In this document: piece after piece, positions 1 to 10,703 of the stretch
How positions within the stretch are numbered: position 1 is the stretch's first letter
How the letters are laid out: the number at the start of each line of letters is the position of its first letter
Assembly: GCA_020744425.1 (NCBI GenBank)
Contig: JAGMUV010000023.1
Coordinates: forward strand, 310,001-374,000
Length of the DNA: 64,000 bases
Origin: Dactylonectria macrodidyma
Lineage: Eukaryota; Ascomycota; Sordariomycetes; Hypocreales; Nectriaceae
Direction: 5' to 3'
Position numbers and translations under genes: made by a program
Notes under the pieces: model-generated
What the model saw: the letters and a program-made list of their open reading frames with translations, nothing else
Told to the model about the DNA's origin: nothing
Databases searched by the model: none

Positions 1-357
1 CGTCTTATTACCACGTATCACAACCCAGACGCGGCCAAGACCGACCAGGACCCCAATCCCGGACCTGTCGAGTTCTCCCTCTGCTTCGGCGACGACTTTA
101 CCGACGAAGATATGTTCCGCAGCCTCAACGCTGCGTCAGGCACTGTCCTAGACCCCGACCACGTTTTCACGGTCACCATCGGCGCGAGCACCAAGGTCAC
201 GCTGGCCAAGTCGCATCTCTTAGAGCCTGAGGACGTGATTGAGTGCGTGGCGCTCCTCGCCGGCGTCGACGGCCCGGGTGCGACTGAGCGACTGAGCGAA
301 GTTAACCTCGGAGCGCTGAGCACAGTAGCAGGTCACATTCCCCAGGAGAAGCTATGA
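1..357 (+). CDS. tps2: Trehalose-6-phosphate phosphatase (Tps2-like), 3' end only
   Basis: The reading frame is open from the first base of the window and stops at 355-357, so only the last 118 residues are present. The segment FGDDFTDEDMF near residues 30-40 matches the GDDxTDExMF motif of HAD-type trehalose-6-phosphate phosphatases, which remove phosphate from trehalose-6-phosphate in the last step of trehalose synthesis. The C-terminus after it (TVTIGASTKVTLAKSHL) fits the family. In ascomycetes this domain usually sits at the C-terminus of a roughly 900-residue protein with an inactive synthase-like N-terminal half; that part lies outside the window. It converges on the GH51 gene. A Tps1/Tps3-type regulatory subunit cannot be fully excluded, but the intact acidic motif favours the phosphatase. 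Confidence 0.82.
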   Translation, partial: RLITTYHNPDAAKTDQDPNPGPVEFSLCFGDDFTDEDMFRSLNAASGTVLDPDHVFTVTIGASTKVTLAKSHLLEPEDVIECVALLAGVDGPGATERLSEVNLGALSTVAGHIPQEKL

Positions 358-784
358 AGGGTGACGGTATAGACGTTGGTGCCCGGCCAGAGAGTCGAAT
401 GATAGAGGCACAGAAAGAAGCATCACATGAGTCATTTGCTCCTGGCGTTTTTGTGCAAGACGGGAAGGGCGATGGAAAGATAGACGGGGCGTGCAGCAAA
501 CGGACAGCACGACGAGGAGAGAAGGCGTATTGAAGAGCGGTCGCGTACAAGACAGATGGGTGGATCGTGGGTTGGCATAGTACTGGACGGCCAGCGGGAT
601 GGAGGGACTCTCATAGAAATTCAGGGTTGACTATTGCAGCTTTGGAAAGAAATTCTCGAATAGAAATGGAAACGAGGTTATCACAATGTGTTTTTAATTG
701 TAGATTGGACTCTCTTGTACATCAAGTCATCAAATCATCGGCCATGTACATGTTTGAGCCGTCTTGGCTCGTCCTGTATCCTAT
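358..784. other. Convergent 3' intergenic region
   Basis: This is the space between the stop codons of the trehalose phosphatase gene and the GH51 gene. It should hold both 3' UTRs. I see no convincing coding frame or RNA gene. Confidence 0.6.
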
Positions 785-2987
785 CTACTCAAATAGCCTC
801 CGTCCCCTGCTCCGCTTCACCTTGTACTCGCCCTCGAGAGTAGCAGCAAGAACAGCCACGCTCCACTTTGGCAGCTCAAACTCGAAAGCGCCGTCGTCGT
901 TGGCCTCGAGCAGGGTCGTGGTCGAGTCGACAATGTTGACGCCCGTGTGCGGGTCGTTGTACGCATACGGATCGTCCGAGTTGTTGGTCAGCACCGTCAA
1001 CTCGGCCTTTGCGCCAGCCTTGACGCCCTCAAAGGATACCGTCACGGGGACGTCGGACGTGGTGTTGTACGCGGCGCCCTTCCACACCAGCGTGCCCTGA
1101 TCCTCATTGCTCCCCGCGACGTAGAACAGCGGGTCGAAGTCGGCCGTGGCGGGCAGCACGCGCGTGATGGGATACTTGGCGAACAGCTCCCACACGTACC
1201 AGCTGGTCGAGCGCGTCGTCAGGGCCGGGTCGGCGGCGAACTGGAGGATGGTGACGGCCCACTGCCACTCGTTCATGTTGCGCAGCACGGGGGCGTAGAA
1301 GGTGCCCGGGACGCGGTCGGCGTTGCGCTCGTAGCCGATGAGCGAGATGCTCTCGCCAACGGCGCCGATCCACCACGGGAATGGCATCAGGGAGCCTGAC
1401 CAGCCGGTGCCGCCGTTGGGGTGGACGGCAGCGACTTCGCCGACGATGTGCGGGACTTCGTTGTCGAAGCGGTCGAATTCGTCGACGAGAGCGTCCTTTA
1501 TGGCCTGTCAGTCATGGTTACATCAACAGTGGGATGAGAGACTCACAGGTGATCGGTATGGGTGGTAGTCTCCCAGCACCTTTGTCGGGATATCAAACCC
1601 ATCACCGTCGGTAGTAGCACCCGACGCAATCACAGTGATATCATCGTACTTGGCCCTAATCGCCTCGACGAACAGCGGCAGCCGGTACTTCTTATACGAC
1701 GTCCAGCCGCCAGGATACCCAGCAAGCCAGTCCTCGTTACCAATCTCAACATAGTGCAGATCAAACGGCTCCGGATGTCCCAGCTCAGCGCGGACCTTGC
1801 CCCACTTCGTATCGACACCACCACGGATGAACTCGATCTCCTCGAGGCCTTCGTCGATGACGGCCTGGAAGTCGGCCTCGGGGGTGACCTCGCCGTCGAG
1901 CGAGAGACCGGCCCACAGGCCGACGACGATGTCGAGGCCCATGTCCTCGGCCCAGTATAGATACTCGAGCAGGCCAAGGCCGTGGGTTTGCTGGTAGTTC
2001 CAGACGCCTTGGAAGCCGGGGCGGTTGCGCAGCGGGCCGATGGAGTCTTTCCAGTTCCAGTATGTGGGGGTCGTGAGGCCTTCGAGCATGTTGCCGCCGG
2101 GGAATCTGAGAATGGTCTGTACATAAATTTGTTAGTAGCTTGATGCTATTTTCGATGGTGGTAACACATACAGGGTGCAACTCCTCTAGAGCTTCGGCAA
2201 TGTCCTTTCGCAGACCGTTCTTGCGGTTCTTGTACGTGGGCGGGAACAAGCTGATGAGGTTAAAGTCGAGGGATCCATTGGCAGCGCCCTAAGAACAGAA
2301 CATGTTAGACATCCATACATGCTAGCCGACAATGGCATTATACACACCTTGGGGTCGAAAGTAATAGCAAATGTGTTGTTGCTACTCGGCGCGTCCTTCT
2401 TCGGCACCAACTCAAAAGCATGCTCAACCCACTCATTAGCCTTGGCCTTGGACTTGACCTTGACAGACCCAAACACATCGTCCGTAAAGTTAGACCGCAG
2501 CTCAGCGGTGAAGTGTCCCTTGTACGCGCCGCGCACCCAGAACGAGCCCGTGTACTTCTGCCGCTTGACGTCCATGCCCCAGTAGCCCTCGTTCTGCAGG
2601 CCGGCGCGCTTCTTGCCGGAGGCTTTGACGTTGACTGAAACGGGCAACGCGTCTGAGAGCGGCTCTGAGAGCCGGCTTAGGCTGAGGGAGGCGCCATTAA
2701 CGGAGCGCCAGCCAGAGAGGGAGACTGGATATTTGTCGCTGTACTGGAAGGCGCGGTTGCGGACTAGTTCGGCGTAGATGCCGCCGTCGCCGGAGTTGTT
2801 GATGTCCTATACGGGTGCTTGTTAGTGGTGCTTCTGTCTGGGTCAGAGGCGAGGGAGTTACCTCGTGGAGGAAGCCATAGTGGTATCCGCCCGTGTAGTT
2901 GCCGCCAGACGACTCAACACTAATATCCACCGCCGCGACAGCGACGATCTGAAGCGCGGCGACGAGGGCCGTCTTGAACGAGACCAT
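785..2987 (-). CDS. abfA: Secreted alpha-L-arabinofuranosidase, GH51
   Basis: Five exons join without any frame break: 2987-2862, 2806-2348, 2288-2172, 2116-1547 and 1504-785. All four introns are phase 0, giving 663 residues, close to the usual fungal GH51 length. Residues 1-20 form a signal peptide ([20 protein letters not shown]). The catalytic acid/base is Glu362 in VEIGNEDW and the likely nucleophile is Glu447 in [11 protein letters not shown]; the RFPGGN and GLWAG motifs also fit the family. The enzyme releases terminal L-arabinose from arabinoxylan and arabinan outside the cell. The start codon is the first ATG of the exon that carries the signal peptide. A TATA-like TATAAAA lies about 80 bp upstream. 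Family assignment is strong; the exact substrate preference is not visible. Confidence 0.93.
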
Positions 2988-4293
2988 GGCTAGGTATACT
3001 CAATTGATACTCAGCGAGAAGGCTGAAGAGAGCATTGAGAACAATTGCGTCCTGCGCCGCACGTTTTATACCCATGAGACTCAATGCTTCCATCCGCATC
3101 TTCCGTTGCCCTCAAAGCTCGCCAAGATCCATTCATCCATTGCTAATCCCCAGGAAGCGCTTTCATCCGCGACCCTGGGAAAGAGCAGCAGCAGTTCACC
3201 CCGCTCAGACGGCAAAACTCGACATAGTATCGCCGTCGCATATCGGCATCATGAGCAGGCCTCCGCTCCTCGGGCCGTCCGCTAACAGAGACCGAGTCTC
3301 TGGCGTCATGCGATCGGCGGGATAAAAGGCGAGACAAGGGCCAGGGGCGAGCAAATAACTTTAACTATCCCGGCAAAACGGTCGGGGATTCGTGCGCATG
3401 GTAAAAGCGCGAACCAGGGGAACGCAGGTTGAAGCCATCACCGAGGTGGGGGAGAAATGCGAATGCGGGGGGTATAAACGTGCAAGACTTACATGGGGAT
3501 ATTACAGGGGGCGGGAACGGCAATTCTGGGAGAGCTTTATCCGGGGGAGGCTTGTGTCCGATTCGAGCGCTTGCTTTCCAGGGCGGAGACTGCGGAGAGG
3601 GCATCATGGATATGGGGATCGACATGGCCAAGTTGGCGGTGACGTGGTAGCATTGTGTTTGGTCTCACGAGATGAGGATGGGGGATGAGGTGATGGTTGT
3701 AGAGGAAAGATGTCAATGACAAGAGCGATTGGTACGAGAATTATCGTGGAAGGAGTTCATGATGATGAGGGAATAATGGTGACATGACCCTAGTTTCTCT
3801 CACACTGGGATCATCTTATTGCCTATTTGGGACGTTCCGCGATGTCTTATTGCCCATGTCGATGATAGTGCCTGCAGACAATGTCAGGCAAGCGATGAGT
3901 GATTTACTTTTGTTTATGCTACCCTTGTGGGGCGTCTTCTTAGAATCCTGATGTGTTCTATGAAAGTCGAAGAGTCATGAACTGAGATGCTCTCATCTTT
4001 GCATGTGTTGACGATGGTCCAGGGTAGTTTCGTGGCCCCATGATAGGTGATGGTCAAGCCATGTCACAGTTGAGGACGTGGGGCTACGGTTCATGAGCTA
4101 CAATTAACTGTGTGTATGCTTGTGGTGGCTAATAATGGCAAGTATCTAGGATAATCGCTAGGATCTTGGACCAGTTGGTGGCTGATCAGCGCAATGCCTA
4201 CAAACCCGGCCTTCTTGTGACTGGACTAGCTTAGTACTCACACCAAACATCTTCTCAGGTTTCATCATCCTCCGACACAACAACGCGACACAC
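2988..4293. other. Intergenic: GH51 promoter and 3' flank of the fusion gene
   Basis: About 1.3 kb of non-coding sequence. The part next to 2987 should be the GH51 promoter. Short open frames around 3,390-3,690 have no protein-like features and no splice support. Nothing else recognised. Confidence 0.5.
3064..3070 (-). promoter_or_regulatory. TATA-like box of the GH51 gene
   Basis: The minus strand reads TATAAAA here, about 80 bp upstream of the GH51 start codon, a spacing usual for strongly induced secreted enzymes in ascomycetes. Position and sequence are seen; function is inferred. Confidence 0.45.
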
Positions 4294-6605
4294 CTATTTA
4301 CAAAAGCGAGTCGCAATATCAGTCAACGCATCCGCAACCTGCTTCACAGATTCCACATCCACCCATTCCTCCTTCGCATGCAATCCCTCGCCTCTGGGGC
4401 CCCAAAGCAATGACGGAATACCCGCGTCCGCCAACAAAGCACAGTCGGTCCAGTACCCCTCGCCCTTGATCGTCGGCGCCTCTCCGAGCGCCTTGCCGAC
4501 GCAGTCCTTGACGAGCTTGGTGAACGGGTCGTTTAGTGGCAGGTGGAATGGAGACCGGTGGAAAGTGGTGGTCACGTCAGCCTTGAAGTCGGGGACTTGC
4601 TTGGTGAGATTGTCGAGGATGTCTTGGATCTCTTGCTGAACGCTCTCTGGTGTCTCGCCTGGTATCGTGCGTCGCTCGAGTGAGACGGTGCACAGCGCAG
4701 GATATGAGGATATTTCCTCGCCGCCCTTGACGAGAGAGGCGTGCACCGTGGGCGTACCGACAGTGGGGTCGCCGGACCCTTCCCGTAGCCGCGCCGAAAG
4801 CCGGTCGATCTCGGCGAGGAAGTGGCCGGCCTTGGCGATGGCATCGACGCTCAAGTCCGGGAGGGAGCCGTGTCCGGCAACGCCGTGGACGCGCACGTCG
4901 AGCCAGACAAAGCCCTTGTGAGCGTGGATCATGGCCATGTCTGTCGGCTCCGACACCACAGCGCCGTTGGCGCGCCACCCGGCCGCCAGCACATCTTGTG
5001 TTCCGGTGCTGAGGGCTTCTTCGTCTGCGACGCCCGCGAAGATGACGTCGCCCGCTAAACCGAGCTTCTTGGCTCTCGCGAGGGCGACCATGGCAGCCGC
5101 CACACCAGCCTTCATGTCCGCAGCCCCGCGGCCGTGCAGCTTGCCATCGATGATGTGGCCGCTCAGCGGATCGCCGTCGTAGCCCCCGAGCGTGACGGTG
5201 TCAATGTGTCCGTTGAACAGGATGCTCTTGCCGCCGCCAGAGCCGCGTGCGACGCCGACGACGGACGGGCGGCCCTTTGTAGGCTCAATCCAGTGGCTCT
5301 CGATGTCGCGGTGCTCGAGCCACGAGGTGATGTACCGCGCAACGGCTGTTTCGCCGGGGCCTGGGATGGCGCCCAAGGATGGGTTGGCTGAGTTAATCTG
5401 GACGAGGGTTTGGGTCAAGATGATGGGGTCATCGCTAGATACGCTGAGGGGAGTGGGATATTCTCGACCGGCTTCGGTACACAGGAGAACGACAACAGAT
5501 TTCTCGTTCAATCCCAGAGTTGACTTATCCTCTGCCGTCAACCGTCGGAGCGCAGCAAGGGGCGCAGCACCACAGGGCCCAGCAGAAATGCCAAGTGACT
5601 TGAGGTAGACCGCCGCCTCATGGGCCTCATAATCCGAGACGGTAACACTAGCCTCGACACCATCCCGGAGCAGCGGCCAGGCAATAGTCGACGGCGTGCC
5701 GCAGTCCAGGCCGGCCATGATGGTCGGCGAGGTCTTCTCCGTGGTCAGCTCGCCGCGCTGGAGGTTCTTCCAGAGGCACGCGGCTGTGTCCGGCTCGACG
5801 ACCATGACGGCCGTGCCGCTGCCCGCCCGCTTGGCGTGTGTGACGACGGCCTGGGCGAAGGAGCCGACGCCCACGGGCGCGACGACGAGGTCGATGGCGG
5901 TGTTGGAGAGTTGCTCGTCGACTTCGCGCAGCATGGTGAGGTAGCCGTCGACGATCCACTGGAAGGACTGGTTAGCTATGCGTCTGTGTTGGATGTCAGG
6001 GTGAACCGTACTTGGGGGAAGTCTTGGTAGTCGTCAAAGGCAAAGTCCTGGATGAGGATGCCTCCTTCGTGCTTTTTTGAGGCGGCGTAGGCTTCATCAA
6101 CCGCCTCGTCATAGGTCCCGGACGAGACGACGATGCTCGCGCCCTCAGACCGAATCAGTTCCACAGTCGCCTCCTGCATGGTAGCAGGGACGTGGATCTC
6201 AGCAGGAATGCCAAAGATGACACCCATACGAGCCACAGCGCGGCCATGATTTCCGTCTGTAGCTGCATAAAGCGAGACACTCTTCCCACTCAAGTTGGCC
6301 CTGACCGTCTCAATGTCCGAGCCGACAGGCAAGCCAAGTAGCTGGACGATGGCGCGGAACGTGCCCCAAGAGGCGCCGAGGATCTTGAACGAGGGCATGC
6401 CGAAGCGGTCACCTTCGTTTTTGAGATGAACGGCACCGACGCCAATCTCCTTTGCCACGGCATCGAGGTTGGATAGGCTTGTAGGACGGTACTCTGGCAT
6501 GCGTCGATGGAACTTGTCCACCGGGTCTTCGTCCGACGCTGGAGGGGCAGTCCATGAACGCGCCCCCGGGTTGAAGAAGACGGGTCGACGGGCAGCAGTG
6601 GCCAT
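4294..6605 (-). CDS. Diaminopropionate ammonia-lyase-like PLP enzyme fused to M20 metallohydrolase
   Basis: Two exons (6605-6012 and 5958-4294, phase 0 intron) give 752 residues. Residues 1 to about 375 look like a complete fold-type II PLP enzyme of the diaminopropionate ammonia-lyase group: Lys74 in PSFKILGAS is the probable Schiff-base lysine, followed by ATDGNHGRAVA and the PVGVGSFAQ loop. Residues from about 385 to 752 form a complete M20 domain (ArgE/DapE/carboxypeptidase type) with NGHIDT, GRGAADMK, ADEEA, SEPTD and GEGLHAKEE, so the usual metal ligands and catalytic acid are all present. No signal peptide is seen, so it is probably cytosolic. In Escherichia coli the ygeX (ammonia-lyase) and ygeY (M20 hydrolase) genes are adjacent; this fungal protein carries the same pair in one chain. 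I infer that the M20 half unmasks an N-acylated or amide-linked substrate that the PLP half then deaminates. Confidence 0.88.
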
Positions 6606-7179
6606 GATGAGAAAGGAAAAAGTGAAGACTTAATAGAGATGACTGCGTAAGAAGACGCAGAGTTGTGTTACTGGTAGATGGTGCCTCTTGACTGGTTCTT
6701 GCTGGTGCTCACTCCGGGTCAGTGCCTTCGTTGGACGTCCAGGCAACAATGCAGAGAAAATTATTTGGTATTATCTGAACAAAAGCAGGACGATTTCCCT
6801 CGAGGAGGAAATTGGGACATTGGATGAGATTTTAAACCAGTTTCTTCTCGCTGCGCTGCGGGGTTACATGTCAAACGTCGCGATGCGCCTTCTGCGTACA
6901 CGGGCGGTTTCCACCGGGCCAACTAACATAAAATCAAGGCTATTAGCAAAATTGTACTAGGATCTTCAGATCCATAGTTCGCTGCGCTAGAAGAAAAGAA
7001 GAAGAATGTAAATCGAACTTGGCTATGCCTCTTCCACATGCTCTCTCCGATTGGGGCGTCGCCGTGACTCAGGCGGAGTGACTAAGCCCAAAGCTGATAA
7101 GGTGAGGACTTCCTCCAACGACGACGCTGAGAAACTTCCACTGCGCATCGCAACGACGCGTTGCTGGTCAATCGCAATC
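6606..7179. other. Divergent promoter region
   Basis: This lies between the start codons of the fusion enzyme (-) and the homeodomain regulator (+), so it should contain both promoters and 5' leaders. The regulator's frame stays open upstream to about 7,051 but without an ATG. No specific operator recognised. Confidence 0.5.
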
Positions 7180-8997
7180 ATGGCGTCGCCGAACATGGAA
7201 AAGTCACCTGAATTGTCCTTGGATGACCTGCTGTTCTCTGTCGGCGATGACTCCGCAATGGCTGTCCCGTTCGACCATGCGGACAGCGTCACATCCCCGT
7301 CCAGCAGTGGGCTTGGCGCAATCAACATGATGCATGGAGCAGACGCATCGCCGCATATCTCGCAGCCCTCGATGGTGGATAGCCCCCATATCGACTGGCA
7401 GGCTAGTTTCGAGCAGGCCAACGCTTTCGCAGCGCAATCTGCCGTCGCATCGCCTGAGCAGAATGTCGATTTATCCTTCCTGGACCAGCTCGGCGCTGAA
7501 ATGGAGATGGAGATGGAGATGCCTCAAGCCGCCAACACCAGCCTGGAACCACCCGCGATGACGGCGATCGACGAGTTCTTCGTCTCGCGCGGCGCCCACA
7601 GACCTCCCGTGCCCTGCAACAACTGTCGCCGTCGTCGTCTGCAGTGCCTCATCCTGCAGACAACAGCCGCTAACCCTAACCCCACCAAATCCTGCTCCAG
7701 CTGCGTCGCCCTGTTTTGTGAGTGCAGCTTGTCCGGCAGCGGGAAGCGCGAGGCCTCTGCTTTTGAAACTTCGTGGCCTGTCATCGGCCGCCTGCACGGT
7801 GTTAGCGAACAAGGGGGTTCTCTCGAGTTACTGGAGGAGGGACAGAGTAGTCAACCGATTCCAACTGGGAGGTCTGTCTCGGCTCTGTCGAGCAAGAGAA
7901 CCAACACTCGCTCTGTGCGGAAGACGCGAGTGCTGCGACACTGGTTTTCCAGTCATATCGACCATCCGTATCCATCCGAGGAAGAAAAAGTCTCGTTGTC
8001 GCAGCAGTCCGGTTTGAGCAAGAGCCAGGTCGTCAACTGGTTCGCCAACACGAGACGCCGCCAGCGAATGTCTGCTCACTCACAACGAAACCAAGGCAGC
8101 AAGGTATTTATTCAAGGATCTCCCATGCCGCGGGACTTGGGCATGTCTCCCATGGAGCGATGGCGCAATTCTCCTCCAGAAGAGGATCCGGCCTCGGCTT
8201 CTGCGATTGAGAGAGCCCTTTCAGCGCAATCTAGCAGTCACGGGTCTGCTGAAAATTACGATCTGAGCTTCTTGGACCGCCCTGGCTCCTCTACCAGCGC
8301 AGATTCTTTAGTATATCCCAGGGCCGGCTTGCACGATGCGTCGTCGAATTCTGCGTCATCTTGTGCCTCATACAAGTCTCCCATCGAACCGAGGTTCCTG
8401 TCGCGCTCTGCAAGCTCAGCCGGCGAAGGATCAACAGTCTCTCGGCGAGCGAGTTCAAGATCCCAAAATGCAAAATTCCAAGCATTTCAGTGTACCTTTT
8501 GTCGCCAAAGTTACAAGAAAAAGTATGACTGGGTTCGACACGAACGATCCATACACCTTCCTGGCTTGGATTCCTGGGTCTGCTCAACTCCCCTGCCGCC
8601 CGAACAGTCTCACCTCGTTTGGCGCATGAGCGAGACCAACCCGCAGTGCGTCTTCTGTGGGCACGTCTCGCCGACAGACGACCACATCCGCTCGCACGAA
8701 TTCGAAACATGCGCCGAAAGACCCGTCTCGGAGCGCAAGTTCACTCGCAAGGACCATTTGTGGCAGCACTTGCACAAATTCCACCAATGCCGCAAATGGG
8801 ACGGGTTCAAGCCGGATCTGAGCTTGCTCCAGCACCGGCAGGATAAGATTTACAGTCGGTGTGGATTTTGCCGAGTGACGACGGAGAGTTGGGACGAGCG
8901 GATGGATCATCTGGCGGCGCATTTCAGGTCAGGATTGACTATGGACAGCTGGACGGGTGGTTGTGGGATAGAGGATGTTCAAGAGCAAGGGTCATGA
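7180..8997 (+). CDS. Homeodomain and C2H2 zinc-finger regulator with a Zn2Cys6-like cluster
   Basis: A single exon encodes 605 residues from the first in-frame ATG (7180). Three DNA-binding-type segments occur in order. Near residues 146-185 a Cys cluster reads CNNCRRRRLQC, then after a spacer CSSC and a further Cys, much like a fungal Zn2Cys6 cluster. Residues about 246-300 are a TALE/KN-type homeodomain with VVNWFANTRRRQR in the recognition helix. From Cys438 there is a canonical C2H2 finger (CTFC-x12-H-x4-H), followed by weaker Cys/His-rich segments (CVFCGH, LWQHLHKFH, CGFC...HLAAH). The N-terminus has a methionine/glutamate repeat and a repeated LSFLD motif (near residue 107 and again after the homeodomain). 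It is probably a nuclear transcription factor; targets are unknown. Homeodomain plus C2H2 proteins are known in ascomycetes; the extra Cys cluster is my reading. Confidence 0.85.
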   Translation: MASPNMEKSPELSLDDLLFSVGDDSAMAVPFDHADSVTSPSSSGLGAINMMHGADASPHISQPSMVDSPHIDWQASFEQANAFAAQSAVASPEQNVDLSFLDQLGAEMEMEMEMPQAANTSLEPPAMTAIDEFFVSRGAHRPPVPCNNCRRRRLQCLILQTTAANPNPTKSCSSCVALFCECSLSGSGKREASAFETSWPVIGRLHGVSEQGGSLELLEEGQSSQPIPTGRSVSALSSKRTNTRSVRKTRVLRHWFSSHIDHPYPSEEEKVSLSQQSGLSKSQVVNWFANTRRRQRMSAHSQRNQGSKVFIQGSPMPRDLGMSPMERWRNSPPEEDPASASAIERALSAQSSSHGSAENYDLSFLDRPGSSTSADSLVYPRAGLHDASSNSASSCASYKSPIEPRFLSRSASSAGEGSTVSRRASSRSQNAKFQAFQCTFCRQSYKKKYDWVRHERSIHLPGLDSWVCSTPLPPEQSHLVWRMSETNPQCVFCGHVSPTDDHIRSHEFETCAERPVSERKFTRKDHLWQHLHKFHQCRKWDGFKPDLSLLQHRQDKIYSRCGFCRVTTESWDERMDHLAAHFRSGLTMDSWTGGCGIEDVQEQGS

Positions 8998-9952
8998 TGA
9001 TGCTTGATTGATATGGCTGAGAAGCAGTCTTTGGGAATTTGCCTCAAACCGTGATGGTGCATGAACAGCAAAATACTCTGATGGTGTGTGTGTAGAATGA
9101 AAACTTGGCTGAATTTGCCAGCCGGATTCAACTCAACTGGCGGCGAAGTTCTGTGTCGAAAAAGGCTTGTCTCGTCAAATTAAGGAGCTAATATCTCTAG
9201 TCTCTACCATAGCGAGACGGACTTGAATACTTGAACTTGGACCAGGCGCTCGTCGAAACCTCGAAGTGTCTAAGGTATTACATTTACAATCCTCAGAGTC
9301 CTTATATCCCGGAGACGAATCCGCCCGGTTGCCGGTTTTGGCCGTCTCTGTGTTCCTCCGTCTCCGTCATGGGTGTTATGTTCAGCGTTTGTGAGTTCAC
9401 GAATAGGAGATTCGTCCGTTCCGATCAAGCTAGCCCAAATGCCATTTCCATTTTTAGTGACTCGGAGATTTACCAGGGCCCGTGTCTCATTGCCATGTGG
9501 CAACGCTGGAGAATGGCTTGGCATGGGGCTAAGCGGAGCTGATGTCTCGCAGAGTTATGGATTGGCAAAACGTCAATACGAACGCGACTGCAACTAGCCT
9601 GAACCATCAAGCTTTGACTTACCATTTCAATTCTTCATTTAATAAATTATCATAATTTATATCGTTATTCAGTTCAATTTATGGCCTTTTTATTAATCAT
9701 TATTTCCTAATTTAGTATTAATATAGCCCCTTAGTAGCTTGAATTCTTGAAGATGACAAGCTGATTTTAATATGTTTAAATTCTCCTAGTTCTTCATCGT
9801 GATTGAAAGAAAATCATTGCCGTTGTCATTGGTTCCAAGTCGAATTGCGTTCTAAAGCTTTCATACCATGCGTTTACTTGCCATCAGAGTTCCACGATCA
9901 ATCCATTCTGTATTGAATCCAGCTCCATCCCATGTAGCCAACCCAGCCCAAC
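8998..9952. other. Intergenic with AT-rich patch
   Basis: No supported gene. An AT-rich stretch at about 9,635-9,790, rich in TTAAT and AATTTAT words, stands out from the surrounding roughly 50 percent GC sequence. It could be a decayed insertion, but no terminal repeats or coding remnant were found. Confidence 0.4.
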
Positions 9953-10703
9953 TCAAGCTGGCGATGCCCTCTTCACCAAATAGAAAGTGTGGTAGTCCTC
10001 GTTGGCCCCATATGGACTGAGATCCTGGACATTCTGGTCAAGTATTTCAAACCCGGCTTTCAAATACATGCCGAGTGCATTGTGTCCCATAGCCACGAGG
10101 TAGATGTCTAGACCGAGGGAGTTGGCTACTTCAACGCCGGATTGCACCAGCATGCTCCCGACGCCTCGTCGATGATGGTCAGGGCGAACGCCAAGATAGT
10201 CGAGCACTGCATTGTTAGCACAGTCTTCTCCGGAAACCCGAATTGGGGTGGATGTTCTTACCAATAAATTCACCACGTTGGTGCTTCTTTCTCCATTTCG
10301 GGATATGCTCATCAAGAGCATCCATATCCTCGCGGTAGTTCCAGTTCGCTTTCAAATGTCTCGCATTAAAGCCCTTCTTCATTTCATTGCTCACATCCGG
10401 CGTCTGCGCTTCAAGCCAGTCCCCCTTATGAGAGGCCGGCAGAATCCATCTAGCGTACCCAACAATCTCACCAGATTCCGTATCGATGACCTTTTGGTGT
10501 CGACGAAGATCGCGTTCCGTCAGCAGGTTTTTGGGCATCCGTGCGGTGACGCTCTCGATGAGAGACTCGCGGGTTCGGGTGGGCCACATCAAGTTCCACC
10601 AAGACTCTGTCCAGAAGGCGGAGACATTGCTTTTGGCAAGGCCGGCGCTGTCGTCTACTGTGCAAGGGAATTCTACCCTGTATGGAACTGTGGCGCTTGG
10701 CAT
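9953..10703 (-). CDS. GNAT-family N-acetyltransferase
   Basis: Two exons (10703-10262 and 10206-9953) join at a phase 1 intron to give 231 residues. The C-terminal half carries the acetyl-CoA binding signature of GNAT enzymes: LGVRPDHHRRGVGSMLV, then AMGHNALGMYLKAGFEI. The N-terminal half resembles fungal GNAT proteins with an early FxESWW-type segment and IVGYARWILP before a charged insertion. It would transfer an acetyl group to an amine; the acceptor is not predictable. The start chosen is MPSATVPYR because further in-frame sequence upstream is less conserved in character. No targeting signal is visible. Three TCCGTGGGG direct repeats lie about 300-345 bp upstream. Confidence 0.85.

Noticed and set aside
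4572..6030. Several long opposite-strand and alternate-frame ORFs over the fusion gene
   Set aside because: They are shadows of a GC-rich coding region: composition is biased, they have no motifs, and the minus-strand frame carries all catalytic residues.
6012..6605. Treating the ammonia-lyase half as a separate gene ending at 5,976
   Set aside because: The apparent stop lies inside a clear intron (donor GTACGG, branch GCTAAC, acceptor TTCCAG) and the joined protein continues the PLP domain without a gap.
9635..9790. AT-rich patch as a transposon relic
   Set aside because: No terminal inverted repeats, target-site duplication or coding trace visible; composition alone is weak evidence.
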